Under the pieces are notes generated by a model. It saw only the letters and a list, made by a program, of their open reading frames with translations, was not told the origin of the DNA and ran no database searches. The position numbers and the translations under genes were made by a program. Below, piece after piece: positions 34,340 through 41,689 of a DNA stretch of 41,689 nucleotides. The stretch comes from an uncultured Collinsella sp. (GTDB lineage: Bacteria; Actinomycetota; Coriobacteriia; Coriobacteriales; Coriobacteriaceae): positions 1 through 41,689 of the forward strand of contig UQIS01000022.1 of NCBI GenBank assembly GCA_900541245.1, in the 5' to 3' direction. The stretch's first letter is position 1; each line of letters starts with the position of its first letter.

Positions 34340-34861
34340 TTACCTTACGTAGATGATGTTGTCGCGGCGCGGCTTTGCCTCGGGTAGCGTGTCCTCGGCG
34401 TAGCCAAGAATGCAGTTACCGACACCGCGCAGGCTGCCGTCGGCGGGCAGGCCCCAGCTGGCCAGCAGCTCCAGGCCCTCGGGCGAGTCAAAGACCTCAT
34501 GCGCGCGGTGAATCCAGCACGAATCGACACCCAGTGCATAGGCGGCGTTGAGCAAGTTGCCCATGGCGAGCGAGCCGTCTTCCAGATGTGTGGGCACGCT
34601 GCGGTCAACCAGCACCACCACAACGGTCTTGGCGCCATAGAAGGGGTCGCTGTTGCTGTCCATGACCTGGGCGTTGAGCTGTGAGAGACGCTCGACGGTC
34701 GCGGGGTCGGTGACGGCGACAAACGTCACCGGCTGGCGGCCCATGCCGCTCGGTGCATATTGGCCGGCTTCGATAATACGTGCAAGCTTTTCGGCCTCGA
34801 CGGGACGATCGCTGTATTTGCGGCAGCTGCGGCGGTGAATGAGTGCTTCGATAGTCTCCAT
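34340..34861 (-). CDS. Nitroreductase-family flavoprotein
   Basis: A 173-residue FMN-dependent oxidoreductase of the nitroreductase fold, probably a homodimer using NAD(P)H. METIEALIHRRSCRKYSDRPV gives the FMN-phosphate-binding Arg/Ser cluster. EAGQYAPSGMGRQPVTFVAV is the second conserved block, and GVDSCWIHRAHEVF and LPADGSLRGVGNCILGY carry the third. The short form lacks any N-terminal ferredoxin domain. The natural substrate is unknown. The frame opens at 34957, but AAGGAGA five bases before ATG 34861 fixes the start. Confidence 0.92.
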   Translation of the reverse strand: METIEALIHRRSCRKYSDRPVEAEKLARIIEAGQYAPSGMGRQPVTFVAVTDPATVERLSQLNAQVMDSNSDPFYGAKTVVVVLVDRSVPTHLEDGSLAMGNLLNAAYALGVDSCWIHRAHEVFDSPEGLELLASWGLPADGSLRGVGNCILGYAEDTLPEAKPRRDNIIYVR

Positions 34862-35155
34862 GGTGTCTCCTTGCGGTGGCGTTGCAGATGCCCCGTTCAT
34901 ACCCGTCGGGCTTAAACGATAGACGGTCAATTGCCCGGCCAAAAGGATAGATTCCAATTGGGAAAGTAGGTTTGCATAAAAGTACCTTCAGAATGTGACA
35001 AACAAATGGGATGGTTAAACGTTTTATCCCGTCTACCCTGCGGTTTTTTACCACTTGCCTAAATGACGAACGCATAACCTCTGATAAAGGTTTTACTAAA
35101 GGAGTACCAACGTTTATCAATGCGCCGTGGTGGCGCCGGGCCAGGAGGTAACATC
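34862..35155. other. Divergent intergenic region, AT-rich
   Basis: This 294-base spacer lies between nitroreductase and a small unknown gene. It is clearly more AT-rich than its surroundings. ACCT-CTGATA-AAGGT near 35078-35092 is a weak inverted repeat. I see no gene, no RNA family and no confident promoter. Confidence 0.4.
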
Positions 35156-35446
35156 ATGTTCCAGGCTGGAGATGTCGTCGAGACCGATTTCGAAGGATTT
35201 CTGAAGCTGCTGCGTTCCAAGACGCGCGCTTTCGTGTCGATCAACGATCACGAGTACTACATCACGCACACCGATGGCTATTGGCGTGTTCAGGATTGCG
35301 AGGCCCTCAACGACAAGGGCCACTTTACTGACTGCTCCGAGCTGGTCAACACGGTCTGCGAGGTCGTCGAGCTGCCGTGGATTGCCGGCAAGAGCCTGCA
35401 TGACAGCTTCTCGGGCGCTACGGTCTATGAGGCCGTCGCCGCTTAA
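35156..35446 (+). CDS. Small hypothetical protein
   Basis: A 96-residue acidic, soluble protein. MFQAGDVVETDFEGFLKLL suggests a short beta-rich opening, HEYYITHTDGYWRVQDCEAL a second block, and two cysteines (CSELVNTVCEV) lie in the second half. No signal peptide or membrane segment is present. AGGAGG lies six bases from the ATG, and a good terminator follows, so it is probably a real single-gene unit. I do not recognise the family and assign no function. Confidence 0.75.
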   Translation: MFQAGDVVETDFEGFLKLLRSKTRAFVSINDHEYYITHTDGYWRVQDCEALNDKGHFTDCSELVNTVCEVVELPWIAGKSLHDSFSGATVYEAVAA

Positions 35447-35471
35447 CAGGCGATAAACCCGATTTTCACGT

Positions 35472-35507
35472 GACCGCTGGCGCCGCCCCCGCGCCGGCGG
35501 TCTTTTT
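35472..35507 (+). terminator. Terminator after the small hypothetical gene
   Basis: GACCGCTGGCGC / GCGCCGGCGGTC (12 bp, one T.G) is followed by TTTTT. Confidence 0.92.
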
Positions 35508-35550
35508 CTGCCGATAGGCCATAAAAGTGCACGCATTTGCGGAGAGCCTG

Positions 35551-35611
35551 TTGACGTTAGTCAAAACTCGGACTAATCTAGAGACACAAAATTGGTCAAA
35601 AATCGGACAAT
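35551..35611 (+). promoter_or_regulatory. MarR operon promoter with two tandem operators
   Basis: TTGACG (35551-35556), a 17-base spacer and TAATCT (35574-35579) form a good promoter. TTAGTC-AAAACTCG-GACTAA (35557-35576) is a perfect 6-bp inverted repeat that fills the spacer. A near copy, TTGGTCAAAAATCGGACAAT, begins 35 bases later at 35592. Binding of the encoded MarR protein here would block RNA polymerase, giving autoregulation. Confidence 0.72.
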
Positions 35612-35626
35612 TGAATGGTGGGATAG

Positions 35627-36127
35627 ATGAATAGTGCGGTTACGCTGGTCGACTTCGACCGGTTACTCAATGGACTCGTCCATATCTATTCGGAGTTCTC
35701 GCGTGCCTGCGGCCTTTCGGACTGCGCTTACTGGATGCTCGTCGATACCAGCACGGCAGGCGGCAGTATTGCCGTAAGTCGTCTGACAAGCGAATGGTTC
35801 TATAGCAAGCAGACCATTAACTCGGCAATTAAAACTCTGACGGCGCGAGGGCTTGCAACGCTGGAATTTGCCGAAGGCAGTCGTAAGAATAAGGTCGTTT
35901 GTTTGACCGATGAGGGCCGGCGGTTCGCCGAGCACTATGCGTTGCCGGCGGTTAAAGCCGAGCAGCGTGCCTTTGGCGCGCTCGAGCCGTGGGAGCAGCG
36001 CGAGATTATGCGCTTGGTCGGTAAGTTCTCCCATGTTCTTAACGAAGAGTGCGAGGCGTTTAAACAGCAGATGGCCGCGGAGAACGATGCGAACGATAAG
36101 ATCGAGGGGGAGACATGCGACTCTTAA
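35627..36127 (+). CDS. MarR-family regulator of the ABC exporter
   Basis: A 166-residue winged-helix repressor, normally a dimer that releases DNA on binding a small hydrophobic ligand. The recognition region is SRLTSEWFYSKQTINSAIKT at about 52-71, followed by the wing LTARGLATLEFAEGSRKNKVVCLTDEGRRFAEH. Its 3' end overlaps the first exporter gene by 13 bases, so the three genes form one operon. GGTGGGA precedes the ATG. The twin inverted repeats upstream are its probable operators. Confidence 0.92.
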   Translation: MNSAVTLVDFDRLLNGLVHIYSEFSRACGLSDCAYWMLVDTSTAGGSIAVSRLTSEWFYSKQTINSAIKTLTARGLATLEFAEGSRKNKVVCLTDEGRRFAEHYALPAVKAEQRAFGALEPWEQREIMRLVGKFSHVLNEECEAFKQQMAAENDANDKIEGETCDS

Positions 36128-37851
36128 TGAGGTTTATGAGGCCGTATCGTGGGCTGATTGCGGTGACGCTGTTTGCGGTGCTGATAGATAACGTCGGTAC
36201 GCTGTTGGTTCCCACGATGCTGGCTAACATGGTCAACACCGGTATTACCACGGGCGATGTCGACTATATTTTACGCAACGGTCTGTACATGCTTATCGCG
36301 ACCGGCATGGCCAGCGGCGGCACGGTGCTGGGCTGCTATCTTTCGGCGCGCCTGGCCGCCAACGTGGCCTGCGATATCCGCAATGCCGTGTACGACAAGT
36401 CGCTCGAACTCGCGGCCAGCGACTTTGAGCGCTTTGGCACGGGTTCGATGATCACACGCTCGCTCAACGACATCAACGTGATCCAGCAAGCGATCCTTCA
36501 GACGATTCAGTTGGTGCTGCCGGTACCGTTCTTGGCCGTGGCGGGCATTATCTTTGCCTGGTTTATCGATCCTGCCATGGGCACGCTGCTGGGCGTGGTG
36601 GTTGCGATCGTGCTGGTGGCGGCGGTCTTTACGGTGGCTAACGCCGCGCCGATTTTTATGCGCCTGCAGAGCTTTATCGACCGCATGAACGTGGTGCTGC
36701 GTGAGAACATCGTGGGCGTTCGCGTCATCCGCGCTTTCAATAAGGAGCGCCACGAGGAGCAGCGCCTGGACGAGGTATTTAGCGATTACGCGGACAATGC
36801 CATTAAGGTCAACCACCTGTTTGTGGGGCTCGACAGCTCCAGCTTCTTTTTGATGAACATCGCCGAGGTGGCGGTGCTGTGGGTGGGTGGCAACCGCGTG
36901 GGCGCCCATGCGATGCAGATTGCGAGCATCTCAGCGGTGCTCGAATATGCAATCCTGATCCTGTTCTTTGTGATGATGGCGCAGATGGTGATTCTGACGC
37001 TTCCGCGCGCCGCGGCGTGCCTAAGCCGTGCAAAGCAAGTGCTGGAGATTGAGCCGAGCATCGTCGATGGTGAGGGTACGCTCGACGCGGGCAAGTCCGA
37101 CTCAAAGGACGGAGCCGACGCAGTGGCCGTGTTCGACCACATGTCGTTTCGCTTTGACGACGCCGACGAGGACACGCTGTGCAACCTGAGCTTTGCCTGT
37201 CGCCGTGGCCAGACGACCGCGATCGTGGGTTCGACGGGATCGGGCAAGTCGACGGTGGCCAAGCTCTTGTTGCGTTTCCACGATGCCACGAAGGGCGCCA
37301 TTCGCCTGAACGGCGTTGACCTGCGCGACCTTTCGCAAGGTGAGATTCGCGGGCATATCGCTTACGTGCCGCAGAAGGCGTGGCTGTTCTCGGGTACGGT
37401 GGCGAGCAACCTGCGCTTTGGCAACGAGGGTGCGACTGAGGCTGACATGCTCCATGCGCTGGAGGTTGCCCAGGGCACCTTTGTGCTCGATCAGCCGCAG
37501 GGGCTCGATACCCCGGTGGCGCAGGGCGGCACGAACTTTTCGGGCGGCCAGCGCCAGCGTCTGGCTATCGCCCGTGCGCTCATGAAGCAGGCCGATCTGT
37601 ACATCTTCGACGACAGTTTTTCTGCTCTGGACTTTAAGACTGATGCCGCCCTGCGCCATGCGTTGCAAGATGAGACGCGTGACGCTGCGGTGCTCATCAT
37701 CGCGCAGCGCATCTCGACGATCTTGCACGCCGACCAGATTGTCGTGCTCAAGGACGGCGAGGTTGTGGGCTTGGGCACGCATGGCGAGCTTATGGAAACC
37801 TGCGAGGTGTACCGCGCCATCGCGGAATCGCAAATGAAGGGAGGTGAGTAG
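36115..37851 (+). CDS. ABC exporter half-transporter with a degenerate ATP site
   Basis: A 578-residue membrane-ATPase fusion of the multidrug/peptide exporter type. Six membrane helices lie within residues 15-300. The nucleotide domain has Walker A GSTGSGKST (372-380), Q-loop Q420 and signature FSGGQRQR (475-482). Walker B reads YIFDDSFSALD, with Asp500 in place of the catalytic Glu, and the switch position is Gln531 (IIAQRIST) in place of His. These are the marks of the noncatalytic-site subunit of heterodimeric exporters such as TM287/288 or BmrCD. It pairs with the next gene one base downstream. The exported compound is unknown. Confidence 0.94.
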   Translation: MRLLMRFMRPYRGLIAVTLFAVLIDNVGTLLVPTMLANMVNTGITTGDVDYILRNGLYMLIATGMASGGTVLGCYLSARLAANVACDIRNAVYDKSLELAASDFERFGTGSMITRSLNDINVIQQAILQTIQLVLPVPFLAVAGIIFAWFIDPAMGTLLGVVVAIVLVAAVFTVANAAPIFMRLQSFIDRMNVVLRENIVGVRVIRAFNKERHEEQRLDEVFSDYADNAIKVNHLFVGLDSSSFFLMNIAEVAVLWVGGNRVGAHAMQIASISAVLEYAILILFFVMMAQMVILTLPRAAACLSRAKQVLEIEPSIVDGEGTLDAGKSDSKDGADAVAVFDHMSFRFDDADEDTLCNLSFACRRGQTTAIVGSTGSGKSTVAKLLLRFHDATKGAIRLNGVDLRDLSQGEIRGHIAYVPQKAWLFSGTVASNLRFGNEGATEADMLHALEVAQGTFVLDQPQGLDTPVAQGGTNFSGGQRQRLAIARALMKQADLYIFDDSFSALDFKTDAALRHALQDETRDAAVLIIAQRISTILHADQIVVLKDGEVVGLGTHGELMETCEVYRAIAESQMKGGE

Positions 37852-37852
37852 C

Positions 37853-39859
37853 ATGACCGAGGAGCTCAAGAAGCAGGGCGGCGTTGATGACGCCGTTGCT
37901 GCGGGGCTGGTCGAGGAAACGGCTGCCGTGGCACCCGAGCTGGATGACGCCGCCAAGGCTGCAGCCGAGCGCGAGGCTCGCCGCCAAGCGCTCTACGAGG
38001 AAAACGAGCGCGCCGAGGACGAGCGCGCCCGCGCCGAGGCAGAGCGTATGCGCGACGTGGACGACGAAGACGAGGACGAGACGCCTCGGGATACCTGGGC
38101 GACGGTGCGCCGCCTGTGGAGCGAGGCTGCCGGCGACCATTGGCGCTTCTATATCGTGTTCGCGAGCATTGTGTTCTATGCCATCTTTAACACCGCTGCG
38201 CCGGCATATAGCGCCCGTGTGATCGATGAGATGTGGGGCCACATTCAGGTGGCGTTTGCCAACGATACCACCTTCAACATCACCTGGGAGAACTGCGGCA
38301 GGACCATCTTCATCTACTTTATGATTTGGACGGCCGCTGCCTCGTTCTACGCGCTCCAGAGCTTTTTGATGTCGAGCGTGGCCGAACGCCTCAACCTGCG
38401 TCTACGCAACCGCATCGCACAAAAGCTCAACCGTCTGCCGCTTGCCTTCTTTGACGCGCATCGTCCCGGTGAGGTCGTCAGCCGTGCGACCAACGACTTG
38501 GACAAGATGTCCGAGAGCATGCAGCGCGGCTTGCTGCAGCTTCTGGTGTCGATCGGTACCGTGGTGGGCGCCGTGAGCGTGATGTTCGTGTTTAGCGTGC
38601 CGCTCACGCTGGTCTTTTTGTTCTTTATGGCGTTGTCGCTGCTGGTGACCAAAGTGGTCTCGCGTCGCACACATGACGTGACCGGCGAGCGCCAGGAGTG
38701 GGTGTCCAAGATTACGAGTGCGGTCGAGGAAGGCTATTCGGGCCGTCTGGTGATTCGCGCGTTTAACCGCGAGCGTCAGAGCTCCGCTGAGGTGCACGAG
38801 GCCTCGGGCGAGCTGGCGCGCGTGAGCACCAAGGCCGACTTTATGATCAACGCCGTCGGCCCTGCGGTGCGCTTTATCGGCCGTTTGGCGCAGATCGTGA
38901 TTGCGATTGTGGGCTGCAGCATGCTGGTTGCCGGCCACATGACCGTCGGCGTGTTCCAGGCGTTCTTCCAGTTTATCTACGAGGCGTCCGAGCCCATGAC
39001 GCAGTTGTCGTTTACCTTCAACTCGCTGCAGAGCGCGCTGGCGAGTGCGGAGCGCGTGTTCGACCTGCTTGATGAGCCCGAGATGGAGGCCGATCCGCTG
39101 CCGGACAAGGCCGCCAAGCTGCCGGGTCGCGTGGAGGGCCGCGTCTCCTTTGAGCATGTGCGCTTTGGTTATTCGCCCGACAAGCCGCTTATGCGCGACG
39201 TGTCGTTTACCGCCGAGCCGGGCCAGAAGATTGCCGTGGTGGGAACCACGGGCGCAGGCAAGACGACGCTCATCAACCTGCTCATGCGCTTCTACGAGAT
39301 TGACGGCGGGCGTATTACGCTCGACGGCGTGGATACGAGCCGCATGGACCGCGGCGAGCTACGGCAGCAGTTTGGCATGGTGCTGCAGGACGCCTGGCTG
39401 TTCGATGGCACGATTGCCGAAAACATCGCCTACGGCTGCCCCGAGGCAACGCGCGACGAAATTGTGGCCGCCGCTCGTGCCGCGCAGGTCGACTTCTTTG
39501 TGCGCACCATGCCGCAGGGCTACGACACGCGCGTGGCCAACGATGCCGAGAGCATTAGTCAGGGCCAACGCCAGCTGCTGACCATTGCGCGCGTGCTGCT
39601 CAACAACCCGGCGATTCTCATCTTGGACGAGGCGACCTCAAGCGTGGACACGCGCACCGAGCTTGCCATCGGCCGCGCCATGGACGCGCTCATGCGCGGG
39701 CGCACCAGCTTTGTGATCGCGCATCGCCTGTCGACAATCGTCGATGCCGACCTCATCCTGGTCATGGATCATGGCAACATTATCGAGCAGGGTACGCATA
39801 AGGAGTTGCTGGCTGCCGAGGGTGCCTATGCCGACCTCTACTTGAGCCAGTTCGCATAA
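37853..39859 (+). CDS. ABC exporter half-transporter with the canonical ATP site
   Basis: Partner of the preceding subunit, 668 residues. The first about 80 are a highly charged Ala/Glu/Arg-rich, probably helical extension (ERARAEAERMRDVDDEDEDE). Six membrane helices follow within about 95-400. Walker A GTTGAGKTT (464-472), Walker B ILILDEATSSVD with Glu593 and switch His624 are canonical, but the signature reads ISQGQRQ (568-574), with Gln for Gly. That is complementary to the degeneracy in the other subunit, so one composite site is active and one inactive. GGGAGG in the previous gene's end precedes ATG 37853. Confidence 0.94.
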   Translation: MTEELKKQGGVDDAVAAGLVEETAAVAPELDDAAKAAAEREARRQALYEENERAEDERARAEAERMRDVDDEDEDETPRDTWATVRRLWSEAAGDHWRFYIVFASIVFYAIFNTAAPAYSARVIDEMWGHIQVAFANDTTFNITWENCGRTIFIYFMIWTAAASFYALQSFLMSSVAERLNLRLRNRIAQKLNRLPLAFFDAHRPGEVVSRATNDLDKMSESMQRGLLQLLVSIGTVVGAVSVMFVFSVPLTLVFLFFMALSLLVTKVVSRRTHDVTGERQEWVSKITSAVEEGYSGRLVIRAFNRERQSSAEVHEASGELARVSTKADFMINAVGPAVRFIGRLAQIVIAIVGCSMLVAGHMTVGVFQAFFQFIYEASEPMTQLSFTFNSLQSALASAERVFDLLDEPEMEADPLPDKAAKLPGRVEGRVSFEHVRFGYSPDKPLMRDVSFTAEPGQKIAVVGTTGAGKTTLINLLMRFYEIDGGRITLDGVDTSRMDRGELRQQFGMVLQDAWLFDGTIAENIAYGCPEATRDEIVAAARAAQVDFFVRTMPQGYDTRVANDAESISQGQRQLLTIARVLLNNPAILILDEATSSVDTRTELAIGRAMDALMRGRTSFVIAHRLSTIVDADLILVMDHGNIIEQGTHKELLAAEGAYADLYLSQFA

Positions 39860-39890
39860 TGTGACAAAGGGACGGTCCCGCATGTCACAT
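39859..39890. repeat. GGGAC-type palindromic hairpin
   Basis: ATGTGACA / TGTCACAT enclose an inner GGGAC-G-GTCCC. It begins in the last base of the exporter stop codon. It shares the ACAAAGGGAC string with the terminator at 21158. Confidence 0.75.
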
Positions 39891-39891
39891 C

Positions 39892-39935
39892 AAAAGGAAT
39901 GGCGCGCCGGGGATTGATTCCCTGGCGCGCCTTTT
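39892..39935. terminator. Bidirectional terminator between the exporter and cysE
   Basis: GGCGCGCCGGGGA pairs with TTCCCTGGCGCGCC (one G.T) around a short loop. AAAAGG precedes and TTTT follows. Confidence 0.85.
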
Positions 39936-39972
39936 GCGTCGGTGCCGATATTGTTTTGTGCCGCTTGCGTTC

Positions 39973-40677
39973 CTAGCGTTCGTCCACGAGCTTGGCGACG
40001 AGGGCTTTGAGCTCGGCCACCTCTCGCTCGAGCTCCTTGACGCGGCGGGCGTTCTCGGTGATGCCCTGGCGGTTGAGTGCGGACTGCTCGGCGGCGTCGT
40101 CGGGCATGTACTCGCGATGCTGCTTGGCATCGAAGCTCTCCTCGAACACGCGGCAGCCGTTGCGCTTGATGATGCGTCCCGGCACGCCCACGACGGTGCA
40201 GTTGTCGGGCACGTCCTTGACGACAACCGAGTTGCCGCCGATCTTGACGTTGTTGCCGATGCGAATGTTGCCGAGCACCTTGGCACCCGTGCCCACGGTG
40301 ACGTTATCGCCCAGGGTGGGGTGGCGTTTGCCAGTCTCGTTGCCGGTGCCGCCGAGCGTAACGCCCTGGTAAAGCACACAGTTGTCGCCCACGACGGTGG
40401 TCTCGCCGATGACGACGCCCATGGCGTGGTCGATAAAGAAGTGCTTGCCGATCTGTGCGGCGGGATGAATCTCGACGCCGGTGATGTGGCGGGTGATTTG
40501 CGAGAGCACGCGGGCGAGCGAGCGATGACCGTGCTCCCAGAGCCAGTGCTCGGGCACGTGGTTCCACTTGGCGTGCAGGCCAGGATAGGAAAGGAAGATG
40601 ACTAGACCGTTTTGCGCGGCGGGATCCTGCGCTTGGACGGTCTTGATGTCCTCGCGAATGGTATTGATAAAGCTCAC
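39973..40677 (-). CDS. cysE: Serine O-acetyltransferase
   Basis: Acetylates serine with acetyl-CoA to O-acetylserine, the carbon acceptor for sulfide in cysteine synthesis. The 234-residue length matches the shorter Gram-positive CysE/EpsC type. HPAAQIGKHFFIDHAMGVVI and IGETTVVGDNCVLYQGVTLG carry the active-site Asp-His and the left-handed hexapeptide repeats; GKRHPTLGDNVTVGTGAKVL continues the helix. Residues about 195-234 form a Glu/Leu/Arg-rich coiled-coil extension. The start codon is GTG at 40675-40677, with GGGAGGG upstream. No cysK lies nearby. Confidence 0.95.
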   Translation of the reverse strand: MSFINTIREDIKTVQAQDPAAQNGLVIFLSYPGLHAKWNHVPEHWLWEHGHRSLARVLSQITRHITGVEIHPAAQIGKHFFIDHAMGVVIGETTVVGDNCVLYQGVTLGGTGNETGKRHPTLGDNVTVGTGAKVLGNIRIGNNVKIGGNSVVVKDVPDNCTVVGVPGRIIKRNGCRVFEESFDAKQHREYMPDDAAEQSALNRQGITENARRVKELEREVAELKALVAKLVDER

Positions 40678-40820
40678 CGGCCGCCCTCCCTTAGCGCCAT
40701 GGCAATGCGATTCAATAAAGTATAGCGATTCGCTAGGGATTAGGAAGGATAATCTTGACGGTATTGCACGACAGGTGTCAGTTATGCAAACTTGCTGGTA
40801 ATGGGGTCATGCTTTTGTGG

Positions 40821-40854
40821 GGTTGCGCACGAGGGGGCACCGCAACCGTATACT
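40821..40854 (+). promoter_or_regulatory. Hairpin and -10-like element upstream of the DedA gene
   Basis: GGTTGCG / CGCAACC (40821-40847) form a 7-bp stem with a 13-base loop, directly followed by TATACT (40849-40854), a good -10. A -35 at the right spacing is not clear. The 223-base spacer to cysE otherwise shows nothing. Confidence 0.4.
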
Positions 40855-40900
40855 GGTCAACTTGGACGTATCCGCGCCCACAACTGAGAGGTTTTACTTC

Positions 40901-41539
40901 ATGGGTTTCATCAATTTTATTGCCGAGCTGCTTAAGGACCCGCGCACCGCGATCGCCAGCTGGATCGCCGCCGGCCCGCTTATGGCCTACGGCTGCGTGT
41001 TCCTGATCATCTTTATCGAGACGGGCGTGGTGTTCTTCCCGTTCCTTCCCGGTGATTCGCTGCTGTTCGCCTCGGGTTTCTTTGCCCACAACGGCGGCTT
41101 TAACATCGTGGCGCTTCTGGCCACCGCATGGGCCGCTGCCATTTTGGGCGATCAGTGCAACTTTATGATCGGTCACTTCTTTGGCCGCAAGATCATCGCT
41201 TCGGGCAAGGTCAAGGCCATGACGCCCGAGCGCATCAAAAAGTCCGAGGATTTCTTGGACAAGTGGGGTCACCTGGCCATCTTCCTGGGTCGCTTCTTCC
41301 CGTTTATCCGCACTTTTGTGCCCTTTATCGCCGGCATGGGCGGCATGCACTGGCGCAACTTTGTCGTCTTTAACGTGCTAGGCGGCATTACCTGGTCGAC
41401 GGTCTTTACGCTGCTGGGCTACTTCTTTGGCGGCATTCCCTTTGTGCAGGAGCACTTTGAGTTGCTGATTATCGGCATCGTCGCCGTGTCGATCATCCCG
41501 ACCGTGGTTGGCTTGGTTAAGGCTAAGCTGGGCAAATAG
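40901..41539 (+). CDS. DedA-family (SNARE-associated) membrane protein
   Basis: A 212-residue integral membrane protein of the DedA/VTT family, members of which flip undecaprenyl phosphate or phospholipids across the membrane. FIETGVVFFPFLPGDSLLFASGF is the conserved re-entrant loop with the acidic residue; GRFFPFIRTFVPFIAG carries the second conserved loop with its essential arginines. Four to five further hydrophobic helices are visible. ATG 40901 is chosen because it begins the conserved N-terminus; GAGAGG lies rather far (about 11 bases) upstream. Which lipid it moves cannot be told from sequence. Confidence 0.92.
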   Translation: MGFINFIAELLKDPRTAIASWIAAGPLMAYGCVFLIIFIETGVVFFPFLPGDSLLFASGFFAHNGGFNIVALLATAWAAAILGDQCNFMIGHFFGRKIIASGKVKAMTPERIKKSEDFLDKWGHLAIFLGRFFPFIRTFVPFIAGMGGMHWRNFVVFNVLGGITWSTVFTLLGYFFGGIPFVQEHFELLIIGIVAVSIIPTVVGLVKAKLGK

Positions 41540-41576
41540 AACGCCTAGCTCGAGCCGGCGCACAAATCGTGTCGCT

Positions 41577-41610
41577 GAGGCCCGCACCGCTTACGGTGGC
41601 GGGCCTCTTT
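41577..41610 (+). terminator. Terminator after the DedA gene
   Basis: GAGGCCCGC pairs with GCGGGCCTC, with an inner ACCG/CGGT, followed by TTT. Confidence 0.85.
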
Positions 41611-41616
41611 AGTTCA

Positions 41617-41674
41617 AGACTTTAGTCTGCTGGCCGCGCAGCGGCCAGCTTTAAACCACCCGCTACGCGGGTGG
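41617..41674. repeat. Three tandem perfect hairpins at the window edge
   Basis: AGACT-TT-AGTCT (41617-41628), GCTGGCCGC-GCA-GCGGCCAGC (41629-41649) and CCACCCGC-TAC-GCGGGTGG (41656-41674) stand in a row. Tandem short-loop hairpins of this kind occur at the subterminal ends of IS200/IS605 elements and in REP/BIME arrays. The window ends 15 bases later, so no transposase can be seen. Confidence 0.7.
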
Positions 41675-41689
41675 AGACAAACGGCTTTA

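Overview
The window reads as chromosomal DNA of a high-GC, anaerobe-type actinobacterium. Codon use is rich in GCC, GTC and CTG. The order tilS-hpt-ftsH, the gut-type sugar PTS operon, and the mixture of actinobacterial and firmicute-like families suggest Coriobacteriia, possibly Collinsella. That placement is an inference from character, not from a search. Nothing in the window looks like a prophage, a CRISPR array or a complete insertion sequence.

Layout: (1) 1-111 is the 3' end of a 5S rRNA and its terminator. (2) 176-9029 holds a small tail-anchored protein, an Hsp20 chaperone, a YycJ/WalJ-like metallo-hydrolase, then tilS-hpt-ftsH, an aminotransferase and a YcdX-type PHP hydrolase. (3) 9108-13166 holds an RlmD-type rRNA methyltransferase and a three-gene polar amino acid ABC importer. 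(4) 13477-16665 holds an EF-G-like protein with degenerate G motifs and a secreted nuclease. (5) 16785-24205 is a sugar catabolic locus: a LacI repressor divergent from a fructose-family PTS IIBC gene (broken by a one-base frameshift), a GatZ/KbaZ-like protein, a TalC-type transaldolase, a two-subunit transketolase and a PTS IIA. (6) 24206-24989 is a 784-base gene-free island crowded with repeats. (7) 24990-30927 holds larE, a HAD phosphatase, a second LacI regulator, glmS and a GntR regulator. (8) 31091-35446 holds a YeiH-type exporter, an NtrC-like regulator with a degenerate ATPase site, two proteins I do not recognise and a nitroreductase. (9) 35627-41539 holds a MarR-controlled heterodimeric ABC exporter, cysE and a DedA membrane protein. 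Three tandem hairpins lie at the right edge.

The sugar locus is the most coherent accessory system. A PTS would import and phosphorylate a ketose or polyol. The GatZ-like protein has no GatY/KbaY partner here and may act alone as an epimerase. TalC and the split transketolase would then feed the product into central metabolism, under LacI control. The substrate cannot be read from the sequence.

The other notable layer is non-coding. At least four families of hairpin repeats occupy the intergenic spaces: a four-copy element whose stem shows covariation; two related large nested inverted repeats sharing GGGCTCCGGG; several GGGAC/GTCCC hairpins; and a dense cluster of TCTCTCTAA motifs ending in a perfect 32-bp palindrome.
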